A DNA stretch of 64,000 bases, from contig NZ_FQWV01000006.1 of assembly GCF_900129775.1 (NCBI RefSeq), positions 62,001 through 126,000 on the forward strand, written 5' to 3'. The position numbers and the translations under genes are program-made. Below the pieces are notes generated by a model. It was not told the origin of the DNA, made no database searches, and worked only from the letters and a program-made list of their open reading frames with translations. Each line of letters starts with the position of its first letter. Position 1 is the stretch's first letter. This DNA comes from Halobaculum gomorrense. GTDB lineage: Archaea > Halobacteriota > Halobacteria > Halobacteriales > Haloferacaceae. Of this stretch, positions 34,716-43,738 are shown piece by piece.

Positions 34716-35692
34716 TCGCCGCGGTCGTTCTCGACGAGGTACTCGCCGTAGTACGGGACGCGGTCGGAGACGACCTCGCGGAACGCCTCGCGGATCTCGG
34801 GGGTCGTCATCTCGCCCATCGACTTGAGGTCGTCGTTGCGGTTGAGACAGCCCTTGAGGTACCCCTCGTGGGTGACGCGGACGCGCCCGCAGTTGGCGCA
34901 GAAGTCGTCGTTCTCCACCGGGTCGACGATCTCCACCATGCCGAGGCCCGCGGCGTCCGGCGACGCCGCGGACGCTGCGTCAGCGTCGCCCACGTAGTAG
35001 CGCTTGCGGTCGTGCATCTCGCGGTGCTCGACGCGGACGGCGATCTCCGACAGCCAGTCGTGGACCCGCTGGATGTCGATGTTCCACTCCGGACGGCCGG
35101 TCAGCTCGGGCATGTACTCGATGAGCTGGAGCTGGAGGCCGTCGTTTTCGGCGACGTGCTCGACCATCCCCTCGACGTAGCCGGCGGTGTGCTCGAACAC
35201 GACCATGTTCAGCTTCACCGGAGCGAGTCCCGCGTCGACCGCGCAGCGGACCCCCTCCAAGACCTGCTCGTAGGCGCCAGATTTGGTGATCTCGGCGAAC
35301 GCCTCGGGGTCGAGCGCGTCCTGCGAGACGTTGACGCGATCGAGCCCCGCGTCAACGAGATCCTCCGCGCGGCCGGGCAGGAACGTCCCGTTCGTCGTCA
35401 TCGAGGTCTCCATCGAGTCGGGCGTGCGCCGGATGATCTCCTCGAGATCGTCGCGAAGCATCGGCTCTCCCCCGGTGAACTTCACTGCGTCGACGCCGAA
35501 GTCGGCGGCGACCTCCAGGAAGCGGACCACGTCGTCGGTGGACATCTCGTCGTCCTGCGGGTCCATGGGGCCGCGCGTGTCCCCCAGCCCCTCGTTGTGG
35601 CAGTAGACGCAGTCGAAGTTACAGCGGTCCGTGAGCGAGACGCGCACCCCGGTCACCTCCCGCCCGAAGTCGTCGACCAGCGGTGTCGGCAT
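34682..35692 (-). CDS. moaA: GTP 3',8-cyclase MoaA
   Basis: Radical SAM enzyme of molybdenum cofactor synthesis. The 336-residue protein has the N-terminal SAM cluster motif CNFDCVYC (Cys24, Cys28, Cys31), [10 protein letters not shown], and a second C-terminal cluster set ([20 protein letters not shown]) that holds GTP. It ends with a normal archaeal C-terminus except for lacking the double glycine seen in bacterial MoaA (ends EEYIGA). It is divergent from mrp across a 170-base gap that holds a palindrome. Confidence 0.95.
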   Translation of the reverse strand: MPTPLVDDFGREVTGVRVSLTDRCNFDCVYCHNEGLGDTRGPMDPQDDEMSTDDVVRFLEVAADFGVDAVKFTGGEPMLRDDLEEIIRRTPDSMETSMTTNGTFLPGRAEDLVDAGLDRVNVSQDALDPEAFAEITKSGAYEQVLEGVRCAVDAGLAPVKLNMVVFEHTAGYVEGMVEHVAENDGLQLQLIEYMPELTGRPEWNIDIQRVHDWLSEIAVRVEHREMHDRKRYYVGDADAASAASPDAAGLGMVEIVDPVENDDFCANCGRVRVTHEGYLKGCLNRNDDLKSMGEMTTPEIREAFREVVSDRVPYYGEYLVENDRGEWEINEEYIGA

Positions 35693-35748
35693 TATGTTAG
35701 CATCCTTCGTTCGCGCGTACTTGAACGTATGGGACGATCGGGAGGAAT

Positions 35749-35768
35749 AGTAACTAATTATAGTTACT
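35749..35768. promoter_or_regulatory. Palindromic operator-like site between moaA and mrp
   Basis: AGTAACT and AGTTACT form a perfect 7-base inverted repeat around AATTAT. It is the most A/T-rich spot of the moaA-mrp gap, 57 bases from the moaA start and 96 from mrp. The symmetry suggests a dimeric regulator; its TAATTAT core could also serve as a TATA element for moaA. Confidence 0.55.
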
Positions 35769-35833
35769 TCCGACGTATCCGATTAGAGACAACGATCGCA
35801 CTCGGCGGCCGACGGACTTCCCCGTGGGAAACC

Positions 35834-35840
35834 CTTATTC
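35834..35840 (+). promoter_or_regulatory. TATA-like box of mrp
   Basis: CTTATTC is centred 27 bases before the mrp ATG at 35864, which supports that start and a leaderless transcript. Confidence 0.55.
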
Positions 35841-35863
35841 GGAGCGCTCGCCGACGGCAAGCC

Positions 35864-36937
35864 ATGGATGAAGCCGCCGTACGCGAGCGTCTCGAGGGCG
35901 TCGAGGATCCCGACCTCGGGGATGACATCGTCTCGCTCGGCCTGGTGAACGCAGTACAGGTCGACGACGAGGACGGCGTGATCCGGGTGTCGCTGGCGCT
36001 CGGCGCACCGTACGCCCCCCACGAGACCGAGATCGCTGAGGGGGTTCGCGACGCGCTCGCGGACACCGACTACGCGCTCGACATCTCCGCGAACGTCGAG
36101 TCGGACCTCTCGGCGAGCGAGGAGGTGCTCCCGAACGTGAAGAACGTCATCGCCGTCGCCTCCGGGAAGGGCGGCGTCGGGAAGTCGACGGTCGCGGTGA
36201 ACCTCGCGGCCGGACTCTCACAGCTCGGCGCGCGCGTCGGCCTGTTCGACGCGGACATCTACGGGCCGAACGTGCCGCGGATGGTCGACGCCGACGAGGC
36301 GCCCCACGCGACCGACCAGGACACGATCATCCCGCCCCAGAAGTACGGGATGAAGCTGATGAGCATGGCGTTCCTCGTCGGCGAGGATGACCCCGTTATC
36401 TGGCGCGGGCCGATGGTCCACAAGCTGCTCACCCAACTGGTCGAGGACGTGGAGTGGGGCGCGCTCGACTACCTCGTGCTTGACCTCCCGCCGGGCACCG
36501 GCGACACGCAGCTCACGATCCTCCAAACGCTGCCGCTCACGGGCGCAGTCATCGTCACGACGCCCGAGGAGGTCGCGCTCGACGACGCCAACAAGGGGCT
36601 GCGCATGTTCGGCAAGCACGACACGAACGTGCTCGGCATCGTCGAGAACATGTCCGGGTTCGTCTGCCCGGACTGCGGCTCCGAGCACGAGATCTTCGGC
36701 AAGGGCGGCGGCAAGCAGTTCGCCGCGGACAACGACCTCCCGTTCCTCGGGGGGATCCCGCTCGACCCGTCGGTTCGCGCCGGCGGCGACGGCGGCGAGC
36801 CGGTCGTCCTCAGCGACGAACCCGGCGAGGTCGGCGACGCGTTCAAGATCGTCACCGAGAACGTGGCCAACAACGTCGGCGTCGTCCAGCGCCGGAAAGT
36901 GAGCCGGCGCGCACAGCAGAACTCTCCGACGCAGTAA
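35864..36937 (+). CDS. mrp: Mrp/ApbC family iron-sulfur carrier ATPase
   Basis: A 357-residue P-loop ATPase that carries and delivers Fe-S clusters (Nbp35/ApbC group). Domain order: MIP18/DUF59 domain (residues 1-85), then the deviant Walker A SGKGGVGKS (Lys102, Lys107), VLDLPPGTGDTQ, and the cluster-holding CPDC (Cys268, Cys271). Start at 35864 (MDEAAVRERLEGVEDP) is set by the domain border and the TATA box; the open frame far upstream is antisense to moaA. Confidence 0.95.
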   Translation: MDEAAVRERLEGVEDPDLGDDIVSLGLVNAVQVDDEDGVIRVSLALGAPYAPHETEIAEGVRDALADTDYALDISANVESDLSASEEVLPNVKNVIAVASGKGGVGKSTVAVNLAAGLSQLGARVGLFDADIYGPNVPRMVDADEAPHATDQDTIIPPQKYGMKLMSMAFLVGEDDPVIWRGPMVHKLLTQLVEDVEWGALDYLVLDLPPGTGDTQLTILQTLPLTGAVIVTTPEEVALDDANKGLRMFGKHDTNVLGIVENMSGFVCPDCGSEHEIFGKGGGKQFAADNDLPFLGGIPLDPSVRAGGDGGEPVVLSDEPGEVGDAFKIVTENVANNVGVVQRRKVSRRAQQNSPTQ

Positions 36938-37052
36938 TTCGGGACGGCAACCCCGCGGTGACCCTCGACGGCCCCGTGGCGACCACACCAGTTTTCCGGA
37001 GTGTCTGACGGAGTCGGAAAGTGATTAGCCGCGGGCCCGCCGAACCCGGGGT

Positions 37053-37361
37053 ATGAGCGACGAGGACGGAGACGCGGACGCCGACGAACTCCCGGAGGCC
37101 ATTCAGGAGGACGACCCCGACTGGCAGCTCGCCCCGGACTCTAAGGAGGAGTTCGTCGCCGACGCGGAGACGAGGGAGTTTCTCCGCACGATCGCCGAGG
37201 ACGTCTACGGCGACTCCGGTGAATCGAAACAGCTCTCGGCGATCCTCTATCGCGTCTCGGATCTGTACGATCCCGACGAGGACACCTCTCCCGAGGAGAT
37301 CTATCTGAACGTCCGGCGTATCATGCAGATCAAGGAGCGGGGCGGATTGAAGCGGGAGTAG
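37053..37361 (+). CDS. Conserved haloarchaeal hypothetical protein
   Basis: A 102-residue, strongly acidic soluble protein (N-terminal MSDEDGDADADELPEAIQED). The second half is predicted helical (EFLRTIAEDVYGDSGE, LSAILYRVSDLYDPDED, EIYLNVRRIMQIKERGG). No catalytic motif is visible and I do not recognise a named family. A GATTAG box lies about 28 bases before the ATG. It ends 140 bases before the convergent histidine kinase gene. Confidence 0.72.
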   Translation: MSDEDGDADADELPEAIQEDDPDWQLAPDSKEEFVADAETREFLRTIAEDVYGDSGESKQLSAILYRVSDLYDPDEDTSPEEIYLNVRRIMQIKERGGLKRE

Positions 37362-37501
37362 GGGACGTCATTCAACAGCGTAGTCGAGACGGAACTTCTG
37401 ATAGGATTCTGCTACGAATTGACCGGACTGAACTCTGGCGATTCGGATCCCGTTTCGAACACCGTGGAAGAGCCGAGTCGCGCATGTAGCACTACCACGT
37501 A

Positions 37502-38521
37502 CTAATCTACCCTCTTGACGCCGGTAATCGCAAATCGTGCGCCCCCCGAGATACTCTCGGTAACCTGTATCTCCCAATCGTGGCCGGTAACAATCTGCTG
37601 AACAATATTCAACCCCAATCCCGTCCCGCCCGGGTTCGTCGTGAACCCGGTCTCAAAAACTCGATCACGCTCTTCGGGTGGAATTCCAGGTCCATCATCG
37701 ACGACTGAGAAGCCGTCCGACTGTGCTTCGACGGTTACCTCTACATCTGCCCCGGCGTGTTCGATAGCATTTCGAAATAAGTTCTCGAACAATTCCCGTA
37801 ATCGGGACTCATCCGCAAGTATCTGCGTATCGGAGCCTGCCAACCGCAGGTCGGCGTCGATCGTTGCGACTGAGTCCCAGGCTTTCGTCACGGTGTCGAA
37901 CAACGACACTGGGTCTGTCTCCCCGACCAGTGTGTTCGTCCGTGCGAGCTGTAACAGCTCAGACACCAGCGAATCCATCCGCTCAAGCGCGTTGTCAACG
38001 AGAGTTAGCTCATCGCAGTTGGCGTCTGCCTGTAGCATATCGACATAGCCCTGCGCGACGTTGAGCGGATTCCGAAGGTCGTGCGAGACGAGCCCGGCGA
38101 AATTCTCCAGACGTTCGTTCTGCTGTTGAATTTCACGCTCCTGCGCCTTGCGTTCAGTACTGTCTTTGATCGTCCCAAAGTGGTACGGCACCCCGTCAAT
38201 CGTTCGCTGCGTCGTGACCGTTGCCACGGGCACGCGGTTCCCACTGTACTCATGGATAGTCTCCGCCTGCCGTGTGTCACCGTCAGCGAATGAGCCCCAG
38301 TACGCGTCGAACGTGTCGGGGTCGACCTCGGGTGCGACCTCCCAAATCGGTACTCCGACCAGATCGGCCGGCGTGACTGAGAACAGCTCAGCGTAAGAGT
38401 CGTTCACGTAGAGATACCGACCGTCTTGTCCGTATATCCCGACGCCGACGCCGACTGCCTCGACTATCTGCTGGAAAAACTCGGAGGAGAGATCATCCGG
38501 TATCGAGTCGCCGTCGCTCAT
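37502..38521 (-). CDS. PAS-domain sensor histidine kinase
   Basis: A 339-residue soluble sensor kinase. A PAS domain spans residues about 15-125 (IYGQDGRYLYVNDSYAELF), followed by a HisKA domain with GLVSHDLRNPL (His147) and an HATPase domain with the N box LFRNAIEHA, DDGPGIP and GTGLGLNIV. No membrane segment. No response regulator is adjacent, common in haloarchaea. Codons are less G/C-biased than the neighbours, suggesting recent acquisition or weaker expression. A GAGTAAGTAA stretch upstream of the start may be the promoter. Confidence 0.92.
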   Translation of the reverse strand: MSDGDSIPDDLSSEFFQQIVEAVGVGVGIYGQDGRYLYVNDSYAELFSVTPADLVGVPIWEVAPEVDPDTFDAYWGSFADGDTRQAETIHEYSGNRVPVATVTTQRTIDGVPYHFGTIKDSTERKAQEREIQQQNERLENFAGLVSHDLRNPLNVAQGYVDMLQADANCDELTLVDNALERMDSLVSELLQLARTNTLVGETDPVSLFDTVTKAWDSVATIDADLRLAGSDTQILADESRLRELFENLFRNAIEHAGADVEVTVEAQSDGFSVVDDGPGIPPEERDRVFETGFTTNPGGTGLGLNIVQQIVTGHDWEIQVTESISGGARFAITGVKRVD

Positions 38522-38848
38522 ATGTCGACTTCTCTGTCGGCTGGTTACTTACTCTTTGGTAGGTCCGCACCGATCGATGAGGGCTTCACCTATATCTATC
38601 AGAGATCGCTCCCTTGGTGAGTCCTGTGGGCGCGACGAGCGATGTCGTTCCGATGTAGGCCGCAGTTCCGGCAGTGGTGCGAAAAGTACCCTAACGCAGC
38701 GGGGCAGTGCTGAAGTCACTAGCGTCAGTACCGCGAGCGAGGGCCGTGAGGCCAGAGCAAGCGGCGGTTTTGGCATGAACGGGTTTTCAACGGGGAGTTC
38801 CCGCAGCGAGCGGGGCGAGCGAGGAAACCCCCCGTCAGAAAAGCGGTT
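38522..38848. other. 327-base spacer between the histidine kinase and cdc48
   Basis: No credible gene. It holds the histidine-kinase promoter side, repeated GCGAGCGAGG-like words (near 38730-38745 and 38805-38825), and an imperfect inverted repeat at 38784-38842 next to the cdc48 stop. Base composition is mixed and less G/C-rich at the kinase side. Short reading frames here lack codon bias. Confidence 0.6.
38784..38842 (-). terminator. Imperfect long inverted repeat after cdc48
   Basis: TTTTC, ACGGGG and GTTCC on the left pair with GGAA, CCCCGT and GAAAA on the right around a GCGAGCGGGGCGAGC-type loop. It begins six bases after the cdc48 stop on the minus strand, so it is probably its 3' end structure; a mobile-element remnant is the other option. 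Confidence 0.4.
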
Positions 38849-41110
38849 CTATTGGAACGTGCGACCCAACTCGCCTTCGCCCTCTTCGCGGGGCTCGCTG
38901 CTCTGGAACCGCTGTTCGATCTCCTCGTAGCGCTCTTTCGTCTCGGCGGTGACCGAGGGGTTCACCTCGTCGAGCGCCTGCTCGAAGTGCGCCATCGTGA
39001 CGCGGACGTTGCCGACGGAGTCGTCGACCTCCTCCGGCGACACCGACTGGATGAACTCCCGGGAGGCGTTCATCGACGCCTCGCGGCAGACGGCCTCGAT
39101 GTCGGCGCCGACGTAGCCGTCGGTCCTGCGCGCGAGGGTGTCGAGATCCACGTCGTCGGCCAGCGGCTTGTGCTGGGTGTGGACCTCGAAGATCCGGCGG
39201 CGGCCTCCCTCGTCGGGGACGGGTACGTGGACGTGACGGTCCAGACGCCCCGGCCGCAGCAGCGCGCTGTCGATCAGGTCCGGACGGTTCGTCGTCGCGA
39301 TGACGACAACGTCCTCCAGCGTCTCCAGGCCGTCGAGCTCCGTCAGCAGCTGGGAGACGACGCGTTCGGAGACGCCGGAGTCGCCCGAGTTACGGCCGCG
39401 CTCGGTCGCGATCGCGTCGATCTCATCGAAGAAGATGATGGTCGGCGCGTTCTCGCGGGCCTTGCTGAACACCTCGCGGACGCCCTTCTCGGACTCCCCG
39501 ACGAACTTGTTCAACAGCTCCGGCCCCTTCACCGAGATGAAGTTGGACTCGGACTCGTTGGCGACGGCCTTCGCGAGCAGGGTCTTGCCCGTTCCGGGCG
39601 GACCGTACATGAGCACGCCCTTCGCGGACTCCATGTCCATGGCCTCGAACACCTCGGGGTAGTCGAGGGGCCACTGGATCGTCTCGCGGAGGCGGTCCTT
39701 GGTGCCCTCGAGACCACCCACGTCGTCCCAGGTTACGTCCGGGACCTCGACGAACACCTCCCGAAGCGCCGAGGGTTCGATCCCCTTCAACGCCTCCTTC
39801 ATGTCGGTCCCGGTGACCTGGATCGACTCCAGCACCTCGGCGTCGATCTCGTCTTCCTCCAAGTCAATCTGCGGGCGGATGCGCCGGAGCGCGTTCATCC
39901 CGGCCTCCTTCGCGAGGCTCTCGAGGTCGGCGCCGACGAATCCGTGGGTCGTCTCGGCGTACTCGTCGATGTCGACATCGTCCGACAGCGGCATGTTCCG
40001 CGTGTGGACCTGGAGGATCTCCTTGCGCCCGTCGCGGTCCGGGACGCCGACTTCGATCTCGCGGTCGAAGCGTCCCCCGCGGCGCAGCGCCGGGTCGATG
40101 GCGTCGACGCGGTTGGTCGCGCCGATGACGACGACCTCGCCGCGCTCTTCGAGCCCGTCCATCAGCGAGAGGAGTTGGGCCACGACCCGGCGCTCCACGT
40201 CGCCGCCGGCCTCCTCGCGCTTGGGGGCGATGGAGTCCAGCTCGTCCATGAAGATGATCGCGGGGGCGTTCTCGGCGGCCTCCTCGAACACCTCGCGGAG
40301 CTGCTCTTCGGACTCCCCGTAGTACTTCGACATGATCTCGGGGCCCGAGAGCGTCTGAAAGTGGGCGTCGATCTCGTTGGCGACGGCCTTCGCGATCAGC
40401 GTCTTGCCAGTCCCCGGCGGGCCGTGGAGGAGCACGCCCTTCGGCGGCTCGATGCCGAGGCGCTTGAACAGCTCCGGGTGGCGCATCGGCAGCTCGATCA
40501 TCTCGCGGACCTGTTCCAGTTCGTCATCGAGCCCTCCGATGTCTTCGTATGCCACGTCCGGCGTCTCGGCGCCGGCCGCGGCCGCATCCTCGGTGATCTG
40601 TTCGGCCGGCTTCTCGGAGATCTCGACCTCCGTGGAGTCAGTGATGACGACCGTTCCGGCGGGCTCGGTGGAGGCGATCTTGAGCGGGACGGCCTGCGAG
40701 CCGCCGCCCATCAGCCCCAGCCCCAGCGGGAATCGGATCGTCTGTCCTTGGGTGACCGGCTGGCCCGAGAGCTTGTCGCGGATGATCGAGCCGATGTTGC
40801 CGCGGACTCCGAACTGCTGTGGGAGGGCGATCGTGATCCGATCGGCGGGCTCGACATCCGCGGGCTCGACGGTCACGCGGTCGTCGATACCGACGCCGGC
40901 CTCTTGGCGGAGCTGGCCGTCGATGCGGATGACGCCCGTGTCGTCGTCCTCGGGGTATCCCGGCCACACGCGTGCGATGCCGGTCGAGTCACCGTCGATG
41001 CGGATGTAGTCGCCGCCGGAGAGTCCGAGCTCGTCGGCGGCAACGCGGTCGATCGCCGCTAGGCGCCGTCCGGCGTCCTTCTGTTTCAGGGGTTTGACCG
41101 TGAGCTTCAT
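38849..41110 (-). CDS. cdc48: CDC48/VAT family AAA+ ATPase
   Basis: Hexameric unfoldase that threads proteins, often toward the proteasome. The 753-residue protein has the N-domain (residues 1-185), D1 with GPPGTGKT (Lys236) and [12 protein letters not shown], and D2 with a second GPPGTGKT near residue 508 and [13 protein letters not shown]. The Asn-Arg rich sensor and arginine-finger segments are present in both rings. It overlaps the small Hsp20-like gene upstream by four bases (ATGA), so the two are co-translated. The C-terminus (GELGRTFQ) has no HbYX proteasome-docking motif. Confidence 0.96.
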   Translation of the reverse strand: MKLTVKPLKQKDAGRRLAAIDRVAADELGLSGGDYIRIDGDSTGIARVWPGYPEDDDTGVIRIDGQLRQEAGVGIDDRVTVEPADVEPADRITIALPQQFGVRGNIGSIIRDKLSGQPVTQGQTIRFPLGLGLMGGGSQAVPLKIASTEPAGTVVITDSTEVEISEKPAEQITEDAAAAGAETPDVAYEDIGGLDDELEQVREMIELPMRHPELFKRLGIEPPKGVLLHGPPGTGKTLIAKAVANEIDAHFQTLSGPEIMSKYYGESEEQLREVFEEAAENAPAIIFMDELDSIAPKREEAGGDVERRVVAQLLSLMDGLEERGEVVVIGATNRVDAIDPALRRGGRFDREIEVGVPDRDGRKEILQVHTRNMPLSDDVDIDEYAETTHGFVGADLESLAKEAGMNALRRIRPQIDLEEDEIDAEVLESIQVTGTDMKEALKGIEPSALREVFVEVPDVTWDDVGGLEGTKDRLRETIQWPLDYPEVFEAMDMESAKGVLMYGPPGTGKTLLAKAVANESESNFISVKGPELLNKFVGESEKGVREVFSKARENAPTIIFFDEIDAIATERGRNSGDSGVSERVVSQLLTELDGLETLEDVVVIATTNRPDLIDSALLRPGRLDRHVHVPVPDEGGRRRIFEVHTQHKPLADDVDLDTLARRTDGYVGADIEAVCREASMNASREFIQSVSPEEVDDSVGNVRVTMAHFEQALDEVNPSVTAETKERYEEIEQRFQSSEPREEGEGELGRTFQ

Positions 41111-41361
41111 GCGCTGATCCCGATCGTGAGTACGCCGTTCTCGATGTCAACACTTGCGGCCGGGCCGGGGAGCTCGAACTCGAACTCCTCGTTATCGCGG
41201 TCGCCATCGCGGCCGATCACGACGATCGCGGTCCCGTCGACCGTGTCGACGGTCACGTCCTCGTCGGCAGCGTTCAGATCTGCCGCGATGACGGTCTCGT
41301 CGTCGTAGTCGTACCGGCGGAGGAACCGTTCGCGCCGGTCGACGGAGTTGCGTTGGTTCAT
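41107..41361 (-). CDS. Hsp20/alpha-crystallin-like small protein coupled to cdc48
   Basis: An 84-residue protein whose beta-strand pattern ([28 protein letters not shown], then [23 protein letters not shown]) resembles a shortened alpha-crystallin domain; the ending ENGVLTI is the usual last-strand motif. It lacks the N-terminal and C-terminal arms of true Hsp20 proteins. ATG 41361 ([13 protein letters not shown]) is chosen because an earlier in-frame start falls inside the TATA box at 41389-41398. Function as a CDC48 adaptor is inferred only from coupling. Confidence 0.8.
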   Translation of the reverse strand: MNQRNSVDRRERFLRRYDYDDETVIAADLNAADEDVTVDTVDGTAIVVIGRDGDRDNEEFEFELPGPAASVDIENGVLTIGISA

Positions 41362-41388
41362 ATATCCTAACTCTATGTAATCGTTCAA

Positions 41389-41398
41389 GATATTAAAA
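41389..41398 (-). promoter_or_regulatory. TATA box of the Hsp20-like/cdc48 operon
   Basis: TTTTAATATC on the minus strand about 28-37 bases before the ATG at 41361, in an A/T-rich stretch; predicts a leader of a few bases. Confidence 0.65.
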
Positions 41399-41500
41399 GA
41401 TTTCGCCGATGGATCGGAGTACTGCGTCGGGGACGTGAGGATGTGGTTGGATTGTGGGTCATCGTTTCGGCCGTCGGATAGCGCGGCGTCGCCCCGCCCG

Positions 41501-41508
41501 ATTTATCA
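41501..41508 (+). promoter_or_regulatory. TATA-like box of the alpha/beta hydrolase gene
   Basis: ATTTATCA centred 28 bases before the ATG at 41532, supporting that start over an upstream open frame and implying a leaderless transcript. Confidence 0.55.
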
Positions 41509-41531
41509 CCACGCCCGAGAGACGTTCGGGT

Positions 41532-42323
41532 ATGAACGAGGGACGTTCGGACGTGAACACCGTCTATCATCACGGCCGGGAGACTGCGTATCGGACCCGT
41601 GGCGGGGGGGCAACCGGCCCCGGACTCTTGTGCGTCCACGGCAGCGGTGGAACGGGCGACGTGTGGTCAGCACAGTCGAACCTCGCGCGACGGACACCCG
41701 TCACGTCGCTCGATCTCAGCGGGCACGGCGCCAGCGACGACATCAACGCTGAGCCCGGTCCGGAGGCGCTCGAAGCCTACGCGGACGACATCGTCGCAGT
41801 CGCCGAGGCGACCGACGCATCTGTCCTCGTCGGGAACTCCCTCGGCGGCGCCGTCGCGATGTGGGTCGCACTCGAACGCGACCTCCCGCTCGACGGGCTT
41901 GTCCTGACTGGAACGGGCGCGAAGCTGACCGTGCTCGACGACCTGCTCGTGTGGCTGGGCGACGACTTCGAGCGCGCTATCGAGTTCCTGCACCAGCCAG
42001 ACCGACTGTTCCACGACGCCGACAAGGACGTGCTCGACCGGTCTCGCGCGGCGATGCGCGACGCCGGTCGCGCGGTCGTCGAGCGGGACTTCCGAACCTG
42101 CCATGAGTTCGACGTGCGAGACCGGCTCGACGAGATACCTGCACCAGCGCTCGCCGTGGTCGGCGAACACGACGGACTCACGCCGCCGCGCTACCACGAG
42201 TACCTCGCCGAGGAGATCCCCGTGTGCGACCTGACGGTACTCGACGGCGCCGCGCATTTGGCGATGGTCGAACAGTCGGCCGCGTTCAACGATGCCGTCG
42301 AGGCGTTTCTCGACGACCTGTAG
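41532..42323 (+). CDS. Alpha/beta hydrolase
   Basis: A 263-residue alpha/beta-hydrolase-fold enzyme. The oxyanion HGSGGTGDVW, nucleophile elbow VGNSLGGAVAM (Ser), acid GEHDGLTP (Asp) and GAAHLAM (His) give a full catalytic triad. Resembles esterases and C-C hydrolases; substrate unknown. Monocistronic, convergent with panB across 172 bases in which I see no other feature. Confidence 0.88.
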   Translation: MNEGRSDVNTVYHHGRETAYRTRGGGATGPGLLCVHGSGGTGDVWSAQSNLARRTPVTSLDLSGHGASDDINAEPGPEALEAYADDIVAVAEATDASVLVGNSLGGAVAMWVALERDLPLDGLVLTGTGAKLTVLDDLLVWLGDDFERAIEFLHQPDRLFHDADKDVLDRSRAAMRDAGRAVVERDFRTCHEFDVRDRLDEIPAPALAVVGEHDGLTPPRYHEYLAEEIPVCDLTVLDGAAHLAMVEQSAAFNDAVEAFLDDL

Positions 42324-42495
42324 GCGCCGTCGCCGTTCGCTCGTCCCGAGTACCGTGCGAACGTTCACAGCCGAAGCCGATACCAGTGACGCCGTGGTCA
42401 ACTGAGCAGCCCGGGTCGCCCAGCGGGTGCGCGACTCACCGACCCGGGAGCGGCGCGAGTCGCCTGTCAGCCCTCACAACGCCGAGCGGTGCCCA

Positions 42496-43308
42496 TCAGT
42501 ACACGCCGTCCACGTCGTCCTCGACGTGGCTGTGCTCGTCGGCCGGGAAGTCGCCGCGCTCGACCTCCCGTTTGTACGCCTCGACGGCCGACGCCATCTC
42601 TCCGCGCAGGTCCGCGTACTGTTTCGAGAACGGCGGCGACCACTCGTCGAGCCCGAGCACGTCCGTGATCACGAGCACCTGCCCGTTCGTGTCCGGGCCG
42701 GCGCCGATGCCGATCGTCGGGATGTCGAGCGCCTCGGTCACCTGCGCGGCGAGGTTCGCGGGTACGTGCTCGAGCACGAGCGAGAACGCGCCGGCGTCCT
42801 CGTGCTCGCGCGCCAGTTCCAGCATCTGCTCTGCAGCCGCTGGGTCGGTTCCCTGTCGCTGATAGCCGCCGAGTTGGTTCACGTGTTGAGGCGTCAGCCC
42901 TAGGTGTGCCATCACGGGGATACCGAGTTCGGTGAGCCGCCGCGTCAGCTCGACCGTGTGCGGTCCGGATTCGATCTTCACGGCGTCGGCGTCCGCCTCT
43001 TTCAGCATGCGGCCCGCGTTCTCGATGCCTTCCGCCTCGTCGACGCCGAACGAGAGGAACGGCATGTCGGCCACGACGAGCGCGTCGTCGGTCGCGCGAG
43101 CGACGGCTGCGGTCCGGCTTTGCACCTCCTCGAGCGTGACCGGAAGCGTCGAGTCGTGCCCGAGCACGGCGTTACCCATCGAGTCGCCGACGAGCACCAC
43201 GTCGATTCCGGCCTCGTCGACGACGGCCGCGGTCGGCGCGTCGTACGCCGTCAGCATCGTGATGGGCTCGTCGTCTGCCCGGTCTCTGATGTCCCGCGTG
43301 GTTACCAT
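42496..43308 (-). CDS. panB: 3-methyl-2-oxobutanoate hydroxymethyltransferase
   Basis: First step of pantoate, hence CoA, synthesis: adds a hydroxymethyl group from methylene-tetrahydrofolate to 2-oxoisovalerate. The 270-residue protein shows MLTAYDAPTAAVVDEAGID, VLVGDSMGNAVLGHDSTLPVTL, the AVKIESG and MAHLGLTPQ motifs, and IGIGAGPDTNGQVLV. Start ATG 43308 (MVTTRDIRDRADDEP) is placed by a TATA-like ATTAAT at 43333-43338; upstream in-frame codons lie within the divergent promoter region. Confidence 0.95.
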   Translation of the reverse strand: MVTTRDIRDRADDEPITMLTAYDAPTAAVVDEAGIDVVLVGDSMGNAVLGHDSTLPVTLEEVQSRTAAVARATDDALVVADMPFLSFGVDEAEGIENAGRMLKEADADAVKIESGPHTVELTRRLTELGIPVMAHLGLTPQHVNQLGGYQRQGTDPAAAEQMLELAREHEDAGAFSLVLEHVPANLAAQVTEALDIPTIGIGAGPDTNGQVLVITDVLGLDEWSPPFSKQYADLRGEMASAVEAYKREVERGDFPADEHSHVEDDVDGVY

Positions 43309-43332
43309 GCCCGGAGGATCGATGGCGCCCCG

Positions 43333-43412
43333 ATTAATGCGTGTGGTCTCGACCCGTGCGGGCTTCCTCGGGGAGCGTCGACAGACCGCTGCGGGAATCG
43401 ACACGGCTTACC
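43333..43412. promoter_or_regulatory. Divergent promoters of panB and the DUF5822 gene
   Basis: ATTAAT at 43333-43338 faces panB and CTTACC at 43407-43412 faces the DUF5822 gene, each about 26-28 bases from its start codon. Both transcripts would be leaderless. Confidence 0.5.
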
Positions 43413-43434
43413 GACTCGCCACGAACGTTCCGGC

Positions 43435-43671
43435 GTGCCCGAGCGCGTCGAAACCACCGACCCGGAAGGCGTCGACTACGGCTGGGTGATGCAGATGACG
43501 TTCGTCCTCACGGTGACCGCCGGATCCGCGCTCGTCGCTTCGCTCTCCGTGTTCGTGACGCTTCCCACGTGGGGTGCGCGCGCCGGCTTCGCCGTCCGCG
43601 TCGGCGCCGTGATCTGGATCCTGACGGCGCTGGCGGCCTACTACTACGAAAAGAACGTCCGGGCTGAATAG
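43435..43671 (+). CDS. DUF5822-type small membrane protein
   Basis: A 78-residue protein with GTG start (VPERVETTDPEGVDYGWVMQ) and two membrane segments, residues about 22-44 and 54-70. The N-terminal TDPEGVDYGWVMQ is the recognisable part of this haloarchaeal family. Function unknown. The longer frame upstream belongs to the antisense of panB. Confidence 0.78.
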   Translation: MPERVETTDPEGVDYGWVMQMTFVLTVTAGSALVASLSVFVTLPTWGARAGFAVRVGAVIWILTALAAYYYEKNVRAE

Positions 43672-43738
43672 TCGCGTCGACGGCCCCGCGCGGCCCGACC
43701 GGGGGGTCAGACCCACCGGAAACCCATATCCGCCCAAG

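Noticed and set aside
37368-37577. 69-residue minus-strand frame overlapping the end of the histidine kinase gene
   Set aside because: No codon bias and it overlaps the kinase C-terminus in another frame.
38549-38776. 75-residue minus-strand frame in the spacer after the histidine kinase
   Set aside because: Pro/Arg/Ser-rich, no hydrophobic or domain pattern, lies in repeat-bearing spacer DNA.
38852-41062. A 736-residue open frame on the plus strand opposite cdc48
   Set aside because: Antisense shadow of an unmistakable AAA+ ATPase; rich in His/Arg/Leu/Gly/Asp repeats and with no motif.
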